From: an uncultured Lactobacillaceae bacterium
GTDB taxonomy: Bacteria > Bacillota > Bacilli > Lactobacillales > Lactobacillaceae
Reading direction: 5' to 3'
Length of the DNA: 58,642 nt
Assembly (NCBI GenBank): GCA_945285405.1
Contig: CALYQJ010000011.1
Span: 1-58,642 of the forward strand
The notes under the pieces are model-generated. The model was not told where the DNA came from, ran no database searches, and was given only the letters and a program-made list of their open reading frames with translations. Position numbers and translations under genes: made by a program. Below, in pieces: positions 45,446-55,046 of this stretch (position 1 is the stretch's first letter; every line of letters starts with the position of its first letter).

Positions 45446-45751
45446 TGCAAGCTAATGCTCAATTAGATTTTGAAATCAGCGAAACTGATATGGCAACACT
45501 GAAATCAATCAAGTCTATTGATTATGGTAAATCTAGTTCTTTCCCCGTTTTTGGCGGCAAACAATAGTATAAATATTAATTTTTAAAAACATAGAGTTCA
45601 AACTAAGATATTTTTTAGTTTGAACTTTTTTATATTATTTTAAATTCTTATTAAAAAATAATATATTAAATTGACTTTTAATCTTAAAAATGAAATACTC
45701 AATTAGTGTAATCGCTTACTAAAAAAGTGTAGATTAAAATGAGGTTTAAAA
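45446..45751 (+). repeat. right direct repeat (reductase 3' end plus spacer)
   Basis: Second copy of the sequence at 43062-43354, offset by 2384 bases. It contains the last 122 bases of the reductase reading frame without its start, the same terminator (45595-45631), and continues into the pyruvate oxidase gene. This is probably the original spacer in front of that gene. Confidence 0.9.
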
Positions 45752-47574
45752 TGGTAAATAAAATTAGCGGTTCAGATGCTATTTTAAAAGTTTTAGAATC
45801 TTGGGGGATTGATCATATCTATGGATATCCTGGTGGATCCTTTGATTCAACAATGAATGCTTTATACAATCAAAGAAAAAAAATAAAATTTATTCAAGTT
45901 CGTCATGAAGAGGCAGCTGCTTTGGCAGCCTCCGCTGAGGCTAAATTGACCGGTAAACTTGCCGTATGCTTTGGTTCCGCCGGTCCTGGAGCGATTCACT
46001 TACTAAACGGTCTCTATGATGCTCGCCATGATCATAGTCCTGTCTTAGCATTAATTGGGCAAGTGCCTTTAAAAGATATGAACCGTGATATGTTTCAAGC
46101 AATGAATGAAGAGCCTGCTTTTACTGATGTTGCTGCTTGGAATAAAACTGCTGTTGATGCTCAAAATTTACCAGAACTAGTTGATACCGGGATTCGGCAT
46201 GCCTATAAATATCATGGAGTTGCTGTTTTAACTTTACCCAAGGATCTAGGTTGGCAAAAAATCAATGATAACTATATTTCTAGCGCCAATGGGGCTACAA
46301 AACCAATTTATCCTGATCCCGACCCAGAAAAAATTACTGAAGCTATTAGCTTAATTACTAAGGCTAAAGCACCTTTAATTTACTTTGGCCGTGGCGCTAA
46401 AAATAGTACAGCCGAACTTAAAATGGTTTCAGAAAAATTTAAAATACCTTTAATATCATCTGGACTAGGAAAAGGTATTTTAGAAGCTAAATATCCTGCC
46501 TATCTTGGTACTGCTGGTAGAATCGGACCTAAACCAGCAGTAGAAGTTAGCCATGGAGCCGATTTAATAATCTGGGTTGGTAATGATTCGCCCTTTTCTC
46601 GAATTTATATCGACCCTAAAGCCAAAGTAATTCAAATTGATACGGATTCAGAAAAAATTGGCAAACGGCATTCAGTGAATGTTGCATTTTTAACTGACGC
46701 CAAAAAAGCCTTAGCAGCTCTCGCTACTAAAGGCTCTAAATTACAGCCAACTCCATTTTATCAAGCAGCTTTAGCCGACAAAAAAAATTGGGAAGAATGG
46801 CAAGATAGTTTTAAGTCAAACACCGATTTGCCGTTACGACCTGAACCAATTTTTGATGTCATTAATAAAACTGCCAGTGAACAAGCCGTATTTGCGTTAG
46901 ATGTTGGAAATGTCAATATCAATTTTGAACGTTTAGCTGATTTACATGGTGACCAAAAGTGGACCTTTTCAGGCGAATATGCAACCATGGGCTATGGTTT
47001 ACCTGCAGCAATTGCAGCTAAAACTGTTTATCCGCATCGAGATGTTTATAGTTTAAACGGCGATGGTGGATTTGCCATGTTGATGGAAGAAATTCTTACC
47101 CAAGTTAAATATCAATTACACATCATTAATATCATTTTTAGTAATGAAACTCTAGGTTTTATTGAAGCTGAACAAATTGATGATACAAAACAACCACTTT
47201 CAGGAGTTGATATTATTCCTACAGACTGGGAAACTACTTGTCGAGGCATGGGAGCCAAGGCATTCACTGCTCGAACGTTAAAAGAATTTAAGGATGCTAT
47301 AAAAATTGCACAAGAAGAAAATGGCCCCGTTGTTATCGATGTAAAACTTACTCATGAAATGCCATTCAGTTCCGTTCATATGTTCCTTGACCCTCAAAAA
47401 CATTCAGCAGAAGAAGTCAAAAGATTCATCAAAAAATATCAAGCTCAAAATTTAAAACCATTCAGCTTTTTCTTAAGGGAAACTGGCCACCCAGAATTAG
47501 CTCAAGATTATGAAAACAAAAATAATCTAAGCCAAATTATTTCTGAAAACAATATTGCTTACGGTGTAGATTAA
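45751..47574 (+). CDS. spxB: pyruvate oxidase (ThDP/FAD)
   Basis: The ATG at 45751 is preferred to 45739, because GAGG at 45741-45744 within the longer frame is its ribosome binding site. This gives 607 residues. N-terminal ThDP domain with RHEEAAALAA (activating Glu), central FAD domain, C-terminal GDGGFAMLMEEI...N Mg-ThDP motif. Length and the C-terminal FLRETGHPELAQDYE segment match lactobacillar/streptococcal pyruvate oxidases, which turn pyruvate, phosphate and oxygen into acetyl phosphate, CO2 and hydrogen peroxide. Acetolactate synthase is less likely. Confidence 0.88.
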   Translation: MVNKISGSDAILKVLESWGIDHIYGYPGGSFDSTMNALYNQRKKIKFIQVRHEEAAALAASAEAKLTGKLAVCFGSAGPGAIHLLNGLYDARHDHSPVLALIGQVPLKDMNRDMFQAMNEEPAFTDVAAWNKTAVDAQNLPELVDTGIRHAYKYHGVAVLTLPKDLGWQKINDNYISSANGATKPIYPDPDPEKITEAISLITKAKAPLIYFGRGAKNSTAELKMVSEKFKIPLISSGLGKGILEAKYPAYLGTAGRIGPKPAVEVSHGADLIIWVGNDSPFSRIYIDPKAKVIQIDTDSEKIGKRHSVNVAFLTDAKKALAALATKGSKLQPTPFYQAALADKKNWEEWQDSFKSNTDLPLRPEPIFDVINKTASEQAVFALDVGNVNINFERLADLHGDQKWTFSGEYATMGYGLPAAIAAKTVYPHRDVYSLNGDGGFAMLMEEILTQVKYQLHIINIIFSNETLGFIEAEQIDDTKQPLSGVDIIPTDWETTCRGMGAKAFTARTLKEFKDAIKIAQEENGPVVIDVKLTHEMPFSSVHMFLDPQKHSAEEVKRFIKKYQAQNLKPFSFFLRETGHPELAQDYENKNNLSQIISENNIAYGVD

Positions 47575-47589
47575 TAGAAAATAGCAAAA

Positions 47590-47617
47590 AAACTCGTTTG
47601 AATCAAACGAGTTTTTT
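47590..47617 (+). terminator. terminator after pyruvate oxidase
   Basis: AACTCGTTTGA and TCAAACGAGTT form an 11-base stem with T6 after it. Confidence 0.88.
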
Positions 47618-47719
47618 CGTTAAATTGCACTTATCCATTTAGTAATTTTGCAAATTCAGCATCACTAATATATTGCCAATAACTCAGCAGTAAAAATTAA
47701 TATATATTTTAGAAAAAAG

Positions 47720-48592
47720 CTAAAATGAATCAGGAATTCTCAATTTCCCTTCAATGCAAGTAATAGCGTTACCCCCCACTAAAACTCTACCATTAGATAA
47801 AAATTTTACTTTTATCCGACCCACACGTCCTAACTTTGTTCCCTGTTGAGCGATATAAGAAGTTTTAGTAAGTAAACGATTTTCTTGAATTAAAATTGCT
47901 ACAGCACCATTCCCGCTTCCACAAACTGGATCTTCATTAGCTCCTTCACGAGGGGCAAAAGAACGAACTTCAATATCAGCAATTGATGAATCTTCATAAA
48001 AACCAAATACCGTCACTCCTGAAACTCCATTAGGAGTCAGTTTCGCAATTTGTTGAAAATTTGGTTGTAAATTAAGAACTTGTGCTGCATTTTTCAATTG
48101 AAGTGTTAACCAAACTATGCCCACATTAACTAATGCCTTTGCTTTAATATCCGTTACTTTAACTTTTAAAGCATCGCATAATTGTCTAATTAAATCATAA
48201 TTAATCATCGTTAATTGTGGCTGGGGCATTGTTAAAAAAATTTGTTGCTGATCAAGAGGCAACTCTACTAATCCTTTTTGACACTCTTGCACTAAATAAT
48301 CATGATTATTTGGCTTTAAACCATTTTCCAAAACAGCAAAAGCTGAACCAATTGTCGGATGACCAGCGAATGGTAATTCATTTTGAGTTGAAAATATCCG
48401 TAAACGATAATCTGCTTTTGAATCTTGTGCCTTACAGACAAAAGTAGTTTCTGACAAATGAGTCCAATTAGCAATTTTTTGCATTTGCGTTGTTGAAAAG
48501 CGATCACCTTCAAAAATAACCGCTACGGGATTTCCCAAATAAGGAATAGCAGTAAAAACATCAACTTGTTTAAAGGGAATAAAAAAATTCAT
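47720..48592 (-). CDS. PhzF-family isomerase
   Basis: The start is set at 48592 because AGGAG sits directly against the 48598 ATG and six bases before this one. 290 residues. The catalytic glutamate lies in HLSETTFV, followed by GHPTIGSAFAV and, in the second half, CGSGNGAVA. PhzF-like proteins isomerise small unsaturated acids; the substrate here is unknown. Monocistronic and divergent from the ClC gene. Confidence 0.88.
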   Translation of the reverse strand: MNFFIPFKQVDVFTAIPYLGNPVAVIFEGDRFSTTQMQKIANWTHLSETTFVCKAQDSKADYRLRIFSTQNELPFAGHPTIGSAFAVLENGLKPNNHDYLVQECQKGLVELPLDQQQIFLTMPQPQLTMINYDLIRQLCDALKVKVTDIKAKALVNVGIVWLTLQLKNAAQVLNLQPNFQQIAKLTPNGVSGVTVFGFYEDSSIADIEVRSFAPREGANEDPVCGSGNGAVAILIQENRLLTKTSYIAQQGTKLGRVGRIKVKFLSNGRVLVGGNAITCIEGKLRIPDSF

Positions 48593-48741
48593 CACCATCT
48601 CCTAAAAAACTTTTGTTATATTCTATAATAAAAAGCTAAATTATTCATTGACCCTGGCTTTAAAGTAGCTACTAAACTAAATTGACTTTAAACCTAATTA
48701 ACTTCTACCATATAAGTATCAAGCTTTTATTGGGGGAAAAC

Positions 48742-50283
48742 ATGCCAAATAAATTGCAATTAGATCATATAATATTTGTTTTAAAAGGAATAGTGATTGG
48801 GTTCATTGTCGGTTTAATAGTTAGTACCTTTCGTTGGGCAATTGAGAAACTATTAAATTTAACTACTCAGCTATATCGTTTATCACACCAAAGTTTTATA
48901 ATTTTAGGCTTAATTCTTATTATTAATATAATGATTGGCTTGATTGTTGGTTGGTTTATTTATCAACAACCTCATATTTCAGGATCGGGAATTCCGGAAG
49001 TCGAAGGACAGCTTAATAATCAATTACAAACTTCATGGTGGAAAATACTGTGTTATAAATTTTTGGGGGGAATTTTAACCTTAGGTGCAGGTTTAATTCT
49101 TGGAAGAGAAGGTCCATCCATTCAACTCGGTGCCGCAGTTGGACAAGGATGGGGAAAGATCTTTGAAAAAAAAGATAGCAATCAAAAAATAACCCTTGCC
49201 GCCGGCGCAGCTGGTGGATTAGCCGCAGCTTTTAATGCTCCTTTAGCAAGTACTTTTTTTATTTTAGAGGAAATTTATCATAATTTTTCACCCTTAATTT
49301 GGATGAGTGCTTTAGCAAGTTCACTAAGCGCCGATTTCGTTTCCATGAAGCTTTTTGGTTTGACTCCAGTTTTACATTTAGGTCAAATTCCTAATTTTCC
49401 TTTAAACAATTATTGGATATTGTTCATAATTAGTATAATTCTAGGTGTTTGTGGCTATTTTTACCAAATAATTTTGTTAAAAATGCCCCAAATTTATCAT
49501 CGAATTTTTCCATGGTTACCACGCGCTTTCCAAGGAATAGTTGCTTTAATTTTAATTATTCCATTAGGTTTTTGGCAACCTCACCTATTAGGAGGCGGAA
49601 ATAACTTAATCCTCAACTTAAATGCTGTAAAAAATTTACCAATTATAACGCTAATTTTAATTTTTTGCTTACGTTTTATTGTTTCAATGATCGATTACGG
49701 CTCAGGATTACCGGGGGGAATTTTTTTACCAATTCTATCTTTAGGAGCACTTCTGAGTTTCAGCCTAGCACTAGTTTTTATCAGATTACAACTTCTTTCT
49801 CCTAAATATCTTATTAATTTCATTGTTTTTGGAATGGTCGCTTTTTTTGCTTGTATCGGGAAAGCACCTTTCACTGCTATTCTTCTTATTACCGAAATGG
49901 TCGGATCTTTAAATCATTTAATGCCTTTAGCTCTAGCTGCTTTAATTGCTTATATGACAGTTGACTTATTGGGAGGAGATCCGATTTATGATTCATTACT
50001 ACGAAAAATGTTAAAAGAAAATCAACCCGATCATTTCTCAGATAACAATCAAATATTTCAACTAACGATTTTCCATAATAATCCTTTAGTTGACCATCAA
50101 ATTAAGGAAATTTACTGGACTGAACCCTCTTTAGTTTTAAAAATTAAGCGTGGCGAACACGAAATTATTCCTCATGGTGACACAACAATTCGAGTTGGTG
50201 ATATTTTAGTACTAACAACGACTATCCAAGAATATCAACGATTAAAAGAAAAAAATATATTTTTTACTTCTTCTCATACATAA
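48742..50283 (+). CDS. ClC-family chloride channel/antiporter with TrkA-C domain
   Basis: The ATG at 48742 follows GGGGGAAAA and yields 513 residues; the frame extends upstream to 48682 without a site. GSGIP (81-85), GREGP (121-125) with gating glutamate E123, and GGIFLP are the three chloride-coordinating motifs. About ten membrane segments, then a TrkA-C domain (about 435-510). It probably exchanges chloride for protons. It lies 56 bases ahead of the decarboxylase genes, where such antiporters can act as an electrical shunt during decarboxylation-driven acid resistance. Confidence 0.9.
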   Translation: MPNKLQLDHIIFVLKGIVIGFIVGLIVSTFRWAIEKLLNLTTQLYRLSHQSFIILGLILIINIMIGLIVGWFIYQQPHISGSGIPEVEGQLNNQLQTSWWKILCYKFLGGILTLGAGLILGREGPSIQLGAAVGQGWGKIFEKKDSNQKITLAAGAAGGLAAAFNAPLASTFFILEEIYHNFSPLIWMSALASSLSADFVSMKLFGLTPVLHLGQIPNFPLNNYWILFIISIILGVCGYFYQIILLKMPQIYHRIFPWLPRAFQGIVALILIIPLGFWQPHLLGGGNNLILNLNAVKNLPIITLILIFCLRFIVSMIDYGSGLPGGIFLPILSLGALLSFSLALVFIRLQLLSPKYLINFIVFGMVAFFACIGKAPFTAILLITEMVGSLNHLMPLALAALIAYMTVDLLGGDPIYDSLLRKMLKENQPDHFSDNNQIFQLTIFHNNPLVDHQIKEIYWTEPSLVLKIKRGEHEIIPHGDTTIRVGDILVLTTTIQEYQRLKEKNIFFTSSHT

Positions 50284-50339
50284 TTTAAACTAAAATTAGA
50301 TTAAAATGACTTTAAAAAAGGGCAAAGGAGTAGTTGTTT

Positions 50340-50759
50340 TTGCAAGCAAGTCACGAATTTAAAAGTTATCTAGAAAACTACCAAATTTCAGCTTCATTAT
50401 TTAATATAGGTAATGACTATTTAATTGTAATTACTGGAGGTGATCATCCCCATATTGGTTCAATTACAACTAAGGCCGCAGGACAAGATTTACAAACTAA
50501 ACGTTTTCCTAGTCATGATGGAAGGTTTCATCAGGATTATTTATTAGCAGAACCTTTAGTTAAAGGCATTGCTTCTTTAATATCTGGAAATATCACAGTA
50601 TTAGCCGGTGTTCACGTGGATGGAATAACACAGAAACAAATTTTAGCATCTCAAGACATGATCACAGATATTACTCAACAAATTAAAATTTGGCTGCAAC
50701 ACCATCCTTATCAAGTCACGCCACCTAAATACTACCGCAATGGGGAAAAACCCCAATAA
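50340..50759 (+). CDS. lpdD: LpdD-like decarboxylase accessory subunit
   Basis: A TTG at 50340, nine bases after AAAGGAG, is preferred to TTG 50334. 139 residues, with YLIVITGGDHPHIGSI and GRFHQDYLL. It has the size and gene order of LpdD, the small subunit found beside the gallate/protocatechuate decarboxylase in lactobacilli. Its stop overlaps the frame of the next gene, whose true start is 37 bases further on. Confidence 0.78.
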   Translation: MQASHEFKSYLENYQISASLFNIGNDYLIVITGGDHPHIGSITTKAAGQDLQTKRFPSHDGRFHQDYLLAEPLVKGIASLISGNITVLAGVHVDGITQKQILASQDMITDITQQIKIWLQHHPYQVTPPKYYRNGEKPQ

Positions 50760-50796
50760 TTTTGAACTCAATAAAGCAATAAAAAGGAGAATACTA

Positions 50797-52269
50797 ATGA
50801 AAGAACAACCTTGGGATTTAAGAAGGGTTTTAACAGAAATTCAAAATAATCCTACTCAATATCATGAAACTAATCTAGAAATTGATCCTAATGCTGAAAT
50901 ATCAGGAGTCTATCGCTATATCGGTGCTGGTGGTACAGTGGAAAGGCCAACTCAAGAGGGACCAGCCATGATGTTCAATAATATCAAAGGCTTTAAAGAT
51001 ACTCGAGTTTTAATGGGACTGATGGCCAGTCGTAAGCGTGTTGGTAAAATATTTCACCACGATTACCATACCTTGGGTCAGTTTCTCAACGAAGCAGTTA
51101 CTAAACCCGTATGGCCAATAACCGTATCTGAAAAAGAAGCTCCCGCTCACGAAGTTATCCATCGCGCAACCGACCCTGATTTTGATCTACGAAAATTAGT
51201 CCCAGCTCCCACTAATACTCCTGAAGATGCTGGGCCCTATATCACCGTTGGCGTTGTTTTTGGTTCCAGTTTAGATGGCACTAAAAGTGATGTTACAATC
51301 CACCGTATGGTAATTGAAGATAAAGACAAACTTGGAATTTATATTATGCCTGGTGGTCGCCATATTGGAAAATTTGCTGAAGAATATGAAGCGGTTAATA
51401 AACCAATGCCAATTACAATTAACATCGGTTTGGATCCAGCAATTACTATTGGAACTACTTTTGAACCACCAACCACACCATTAGGTTATAACGAACTAGG
51501 TGTTGCTGGTAGTATTCGTCAACAAGCGGTTCAATTAGTTAAAGCAATTACCGTTGATGAAAAAGCCATCGCACGTTCAGAATATACTCTTGAAGGTTAC
51601 ATTATGCCTAATGAAAGAATTCAAGAAGACATTAATACTCATACCGGTAAGGCCATGCCGGAATTTCCAGGATATGATGGTCTTGCTAATCCAGCTCTAC
51701 AAGTAATTAAAGTAACAGCTGTTACACATCGTCGAGATAATCCTATCATGCAAAGCGTCATTGGCCCAAGTGAAGAACATGTTTCAATGGCAGGAATCCC
51801 TACTGAAGCTAGCATTTTACAGATGGTAAATAAAGCAATTCCTGGTAAAGTCACAAACGTCTATAATCCTCCAGCGGGCGGGGGTAAACTGATGACAATT
51901 ATGCAAATTCATAAAGATAATGCGGCAGATGAGGGAATTCAACGCCAAGCAGCAATTTTAGCTTTTGCTGCCTTTAAAGAATTAAAAACCGTAATTTTAG
52001 TTGATGAAGATGTCGATATTTTTGACATGAATGATGTTATCTGGACTATCAACACTCGTTTTCAAGCTGATCAAGACCTGATGATTTTACCAGGAATGCG
52101 TAATCATCCCCTTGATCCTTCAGAAACACCTGAATATGACCATAATATCCGCTTTGTGGGAATGAGTTCAAAGCTAGTGATTGATGGTACCGTACCATTC
52201 GATCTTAAAGATCGCTTTAAAAGAGCTCATTTTAAAGAAATTCCCGATTGGCAAAAATATTTAAAATAA
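50797..52269 (+). CDS. lpdC: UbiD-family aromatic acid decarboxylase (gallate/hydroxybenzoate type)
   Basis: 490 residues from the ATG at 50797, which follows AAAAAGGAGA; the longer frame from 50740 has no site. The UbiD fold is evident: WDLRRVLTEI at the start, then APAHEVIHRATDPDFDLRKL in pieces, IMPGGRHIGKF, and VYNPPAGGGKLM. The enzyme needs prenylated FMN, made by the UbiX homologue encoded next. The length equals that of LpdC. Substrate (gallate, protocatechuate or another hydroxybenzoate) is inferred from gene order. Confidence 0.88.
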   Translation: MKEQPWDLRRVLTEIQNNPTQYHETNLEIDPNAEISGVYRYIGAGGTVERPTQEGPAMMFNNIKGFKDTRVLMGLMASRKRVGKIFHHDYHTLGQFLNEAVTKPVWPITVSEKEAPAHEVIHRATDPDFDLRKLVPAPTNTPEDAGPYITVGVVFGSSLDGTKSDVTIHRMVIEDKDKLGIYIMPGGRHIGKFAEEYEAVNKPMPITINIGLDPAITIGTTFEPPTTPLGYNELGVAGSIRQQAVQLVKAITVDEKAIARSEYTLEGYIMPNERIQEDINTHTGKAMPEFPGYDGLANPALQVIKVTAVTHRRDNPIMQSVIGPSEEHVSMAGIPTEASILQMVNKAIPGKVTNVYNPPAGGGKLMTIMQIHKDNAADEGIQRQAAILAFAAFKELKTVILVDEDVDIFDMNDVIWTINTRFQADQDLMILPGMRNHPLDPSETPEYDHNIRFVGMSSKLVIDGTVPFDLKDRFKRAHFKEIPDWQKYLK

Positions 52270-52285
52270 TATTTTAGGTAATTAA

Positions 52286-52849
52286 ATGAAAAAAATTATT
52301 GTTGGAATTACAGGAGCTTCTGGAACAATTTATGCAATTGATCTCCTCAAAAGGCTTCATCGTCTACCTCAAATTGAGATTCACTTAGTACTAAGTTCTT
52401 GGGCTCAAAAAAATTTAGAATTAGAAACCACTACTTCCTTATCAGAAATTAAACAATTAGCTGATTACACTTATCAAAACCAAGATCAAGGAGCAAAAAT
52501 TGCAAGCGGTTCATTTTTAACTTCAAAAATGATTATTGTACCTGCAAGTATGAACACGATTGCTAAAATCAACTATGGCATTGCTGACAATTTAATTACT
52601 CGAGCTGCTGATGTAATGCTTAAAGAAAGACGACAACTGATCATCGTGCCTCGTGAAACACCATTTAATGTGACTCATTTAGAAAATTTAACTCATCTAG
52701 CAAAATTAGGAGTTCAGATCATTCCTCCTATTCCTGCTTTTTATAATCATCCACATACAATTCAAGATTTAATAGATCATCAAACTATGAAAGAATTAGA
52801 CGCCCTTGAGATTGAGAATGATGTCGGTTCCCGCTGGAACGGAGATTAA
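52286..52849 (+). CDS. lpdB: UbiX-family flavin prenyltransferase
   Basis: 187 residues. GITGASGTIYAIDLL binds FMN, PASMNTIAKINYGIADNL (two pieces) and VPRETPFNVTHLENL are the UbiX signatures. It builds prenylated FMN for the UbiD enzyme 16 bases upstream. Last gene of the ClC-lpdD-lpdC-lpdB run. Confidence 0.93.
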   Translation: MKKIIVGITGASGTIYAIDLLKRLHRLPQIEIHLVLSSWAQKNLELETTTSLSEIKQLADYTYQNQDQGAKIASGSFLTSKMIIVPASMNTIAKINYGIADNLITRAADVMLKERRQLIIVPRETPFNVTHLENLTHLAKLGVQIIPPIPAFYNHPHTIQDLIDHQTMKELDALEIENDVGSRWNGD

Positions 52850-52861
52850 AATCAAATAAAA

Positions 52862-52884
52862 AAACCGCATTTGGCGGTTTTTTT
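52862..52884. terminator. bidirectional terminator
   Basis: AAACCGC and GCGGTTT pair around five bases with A/T runs on both sides; it ends the UbiX transcript and the convergent PTS gene. Confidence 0.85.
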
Positions 52885-52898
52885 ATTTCTTAAATTAA

Positions 52899-54794
52899 TT
52901 ATTTAACGGAAACTTTTAATAATTCATCATCCTTATTAACCTTATTTTTTGCTGTAATAGTTAACTTCATTTTATTTTTATCAAAATTCGTTAAAATAAT
53001 TGGCGTAATACAATTATAATGTTTACTTTCTATCAATTTCTGATCAAATTTAATTAATGGCTGACCTAAAACTACTTGATCCCCTTGCTTAACTAAACTT
53101 TCAAAACCTTCACCTTTTAATTCAACAGTATCTAATCCTAAATGAATTAATATTTCGATCCCTTGTTCACTTGTTAAACCAATAGCATGTTTAGTTTCAA
53201 AAAGCATTGTTACCTTACCAGAAAAAGGAGCATTAACTAATCCAGCTTCAGGTTTAATTGCCACTCCAGGTCCCATTAAACCTTTGGCAAAAGTTGGATC
53301 TGGTACTTCATTTAAGGCTACTACTTCACCAGCTAAAGGACTATTAATTACTTGAGGCTTATTTAAGCTTATAGTTTTATTTGCTGGAGTCGTAGATGGT
53401 TCTTTAGCCGTTGATGTCCCTCCTACCGTTTTAACTTCAGGTTTTGGATCTGTTTTTGCAAAAAACCAAGTAAGAGCAAAAGTAACTACGAAACCAATAC
53501 CTACAGATATAAAAGCATTTACAATATTTAAAGGATTTTTGCCAATAAATACAGCAAAACTAGCTAAACCTGGAGTTCCGGCAGTATAACGAACAACCCC
53601 ATTTAATCCTGAATACAAACCTCCGACTGCTCCACCGGCCATAACACAATATAAAACATTTTTTACTTTTAAAGTCACTCCGAATAAAGCAGGTTCAGTA
53701 ACTCCCAGCAAGGCTGTAACACCAGCAGAAGAAGCAATTTCTTTCATTTTTAATTCTTTACTTTTCAAAGCCACTGCTAATGCTGCAGCCCCTTGACAAA
53801 TATTCGAAACAAAACTACCTGGTCCCATAATTGCCTCGTAGTTATAAGTTGCATAAGATTGGACAATAATTGGAGTAAAACTCCAATGCATTCCTGTCAT
53901 TACTAATAGCGGGAATAAAGCACCCATTAAAGTACTAACTAACCACGGAATATGCTGATTTAAGAATTCAAAGAACCCAGCTAAAATATTCCCGATAAAA
54001 GAACCCAGCGGACCAAATAGGAAGAAAGTAAATGGAATAACAATAATTAAAGTTACTAATGGTTTCATCAAAAACTTAATTACTTTTGGTGAAATTCGGT
54101 CGGCAAACTTCTCAACATAACTCATAAACCAAATGGCTAAAATTGAAGGAATAACACTTGATTGATAAGTTACATTAGGGATTTTCAAACCAAAAAGTGA
54201 AATACTAGCACCTTTAGTCACTAATGCAACAAAGTTAGGATGAATTAAAGCTGCACCTACCATCCCTGCGAGAAAAACATTAGTTTTCAATTTCATTGCT
54301 GTAGAAACAGCAACAAAAATTGGTAAAAAGTAAAATCCCGAATCTGAAACAAAACTTAAAAATTGATAACTTGGAGCTTTTTCGGTTAAGATCCCCGCAA
54401 ATTTTAGAAGAACTAATAATGCTTTGAGCATCCCAGCCGCTGTCAACATTGGAATAATTGGTGTAAAAATCCCCGAAATTGCATCAAAAAAACGATCCAT
54501 AAGGGAATGTTGGTTCTTAGCGGTTGCTGATGTTTTATTATTGTTTGTATCACCCAATAAATTATTTAAAGCCGCCATGACATTTCCCACATCTGGTCCA
54601 ATAATAACTTGATATTGCGCACCACTTTTATTAATATCAATAACCCCATCGATTTGACGTAAAGTAGCTTCTTGTACCTTTTGATCATCAACCAAATCAA
54701 AACGCAAACGTGTAGCGCAATTGGTAACACTTTGGATATTCTTTGAACCCCCGACGGCATTCAAGATTGCTTGCGCTGTTTGAGAATAGTCCAT
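52899..54794 (-). CDS. bglP: beta-glucoside-type PTS transporter, IIBCA fusion
   Basis: 631 residues. IIB (1-85) with phosphocysteine C26 in VTNCATRLRF; IIC (about 100-455) with ten or so membrane spans; IIA (about 490-625) with FETKHAIGLTSE and ILIHLGLDTVEL holding the two histidines. This is the BglF/glucose-superfamily order B-C-A, used for beta-glucosides, sucrose or trehalose. No glycosidase or BglG antiterminator gene lies beside it. A hairpin in the leader may control it. Confidence 0.9.
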   Translation of the reverse strand: MDYSQTAQAILNAVGGSKNIQSVTNCATRLRFDLVDDQKVQEATLRQIDGVIDINKSGAQYQVIIGPDVGNVMAALNNLLGDTNNNKTSATAKNQHSLMDRFFDAISGIFTPIIPMLTAAGMLKALLVLLKFAGILTEKAPSYQFLSFVSDSGFYFLPIFVAVSTAMKLKTNVFLAGMVGAALIHPNFVALVTKGASISLFGLKIPNVTYQSSVIPSILAIWFMSYVEKFADRISPKVIKFLMKPLVTLIIVIPFTFFLFGPLGSFIGNILAGFFEFLNQHIPWLVSTLMGALFPLLVMTGMHWSFTPIIVQSYATYNYEAIMGPGSFVSNICQGAAALAVALKSKELKMKEIASSAGVTALLGVTEPALFGVTLKVKNVLYCVMAGGAVGGLYSGLNGVVRYTAGTPGLASFAVFIGKNPLNIVNAFISVGIGFVVTFALTWFFAKTDPKPEVKTVGGTSTAKEPSTTPANKTISLNKPQVINSPLAGEVVALNEVPDPTFAKGLMGPGVAIKPEAGLVNAPFSGKVTMLFETKHAIGLTSEQGIEILIHLGLDTVELKGEGFESLVKQGDQVVLGQPLIKFDQKLIESKHYNCITPIILTNFDKNKMKLTITAKNKVNKDDELLKVSVK

Positions 54795-54885
54795 TTAATC
54801 CTACCTCGAATTCTAATTAAACTAAATTAAATAATCATCTTTAAAAAATAGTTAACAGTTTAAACCTTGTTATGTATTAATTTAA

Positions 54886-54946
54886 AAAAGCAATTACTAT
54901 AAAACAACCGTTTTATAATTATTAATCTATTTTAACAATTGCTTTT
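54886..54946 (-). promoter_or_regulatory. hairpin in the PTS leader, possible attenuator
   Basis: On the minus strand AAAAGCAATT and AATTGCTTTTTT enclose an inner ATAAAAC/GTTTTAT stem, with T6 at the PTS-gene side. No other gene reads into it from upstream on that strand, so it looks like a leader terminator for the PTS gene. I could not match it to the BglG/LicT RAT sequence. Confidence 0.4.
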
Positions 54947-55046
54947 GAATTAAGATAGCTTAATTAATAAATTTAGCTTAAAATATGTATTTTTTTATTT
55001 GCTTAGTGTAAAATAATACTTAATAAATAAAAAAGTATTAAGGACT

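Noticed and set aside
54795-55046. BglG/LicT antiterminator target
   Set aside because: The known RAT consensus could not be aligned to the leader by eye, so only the hairpin is reported.
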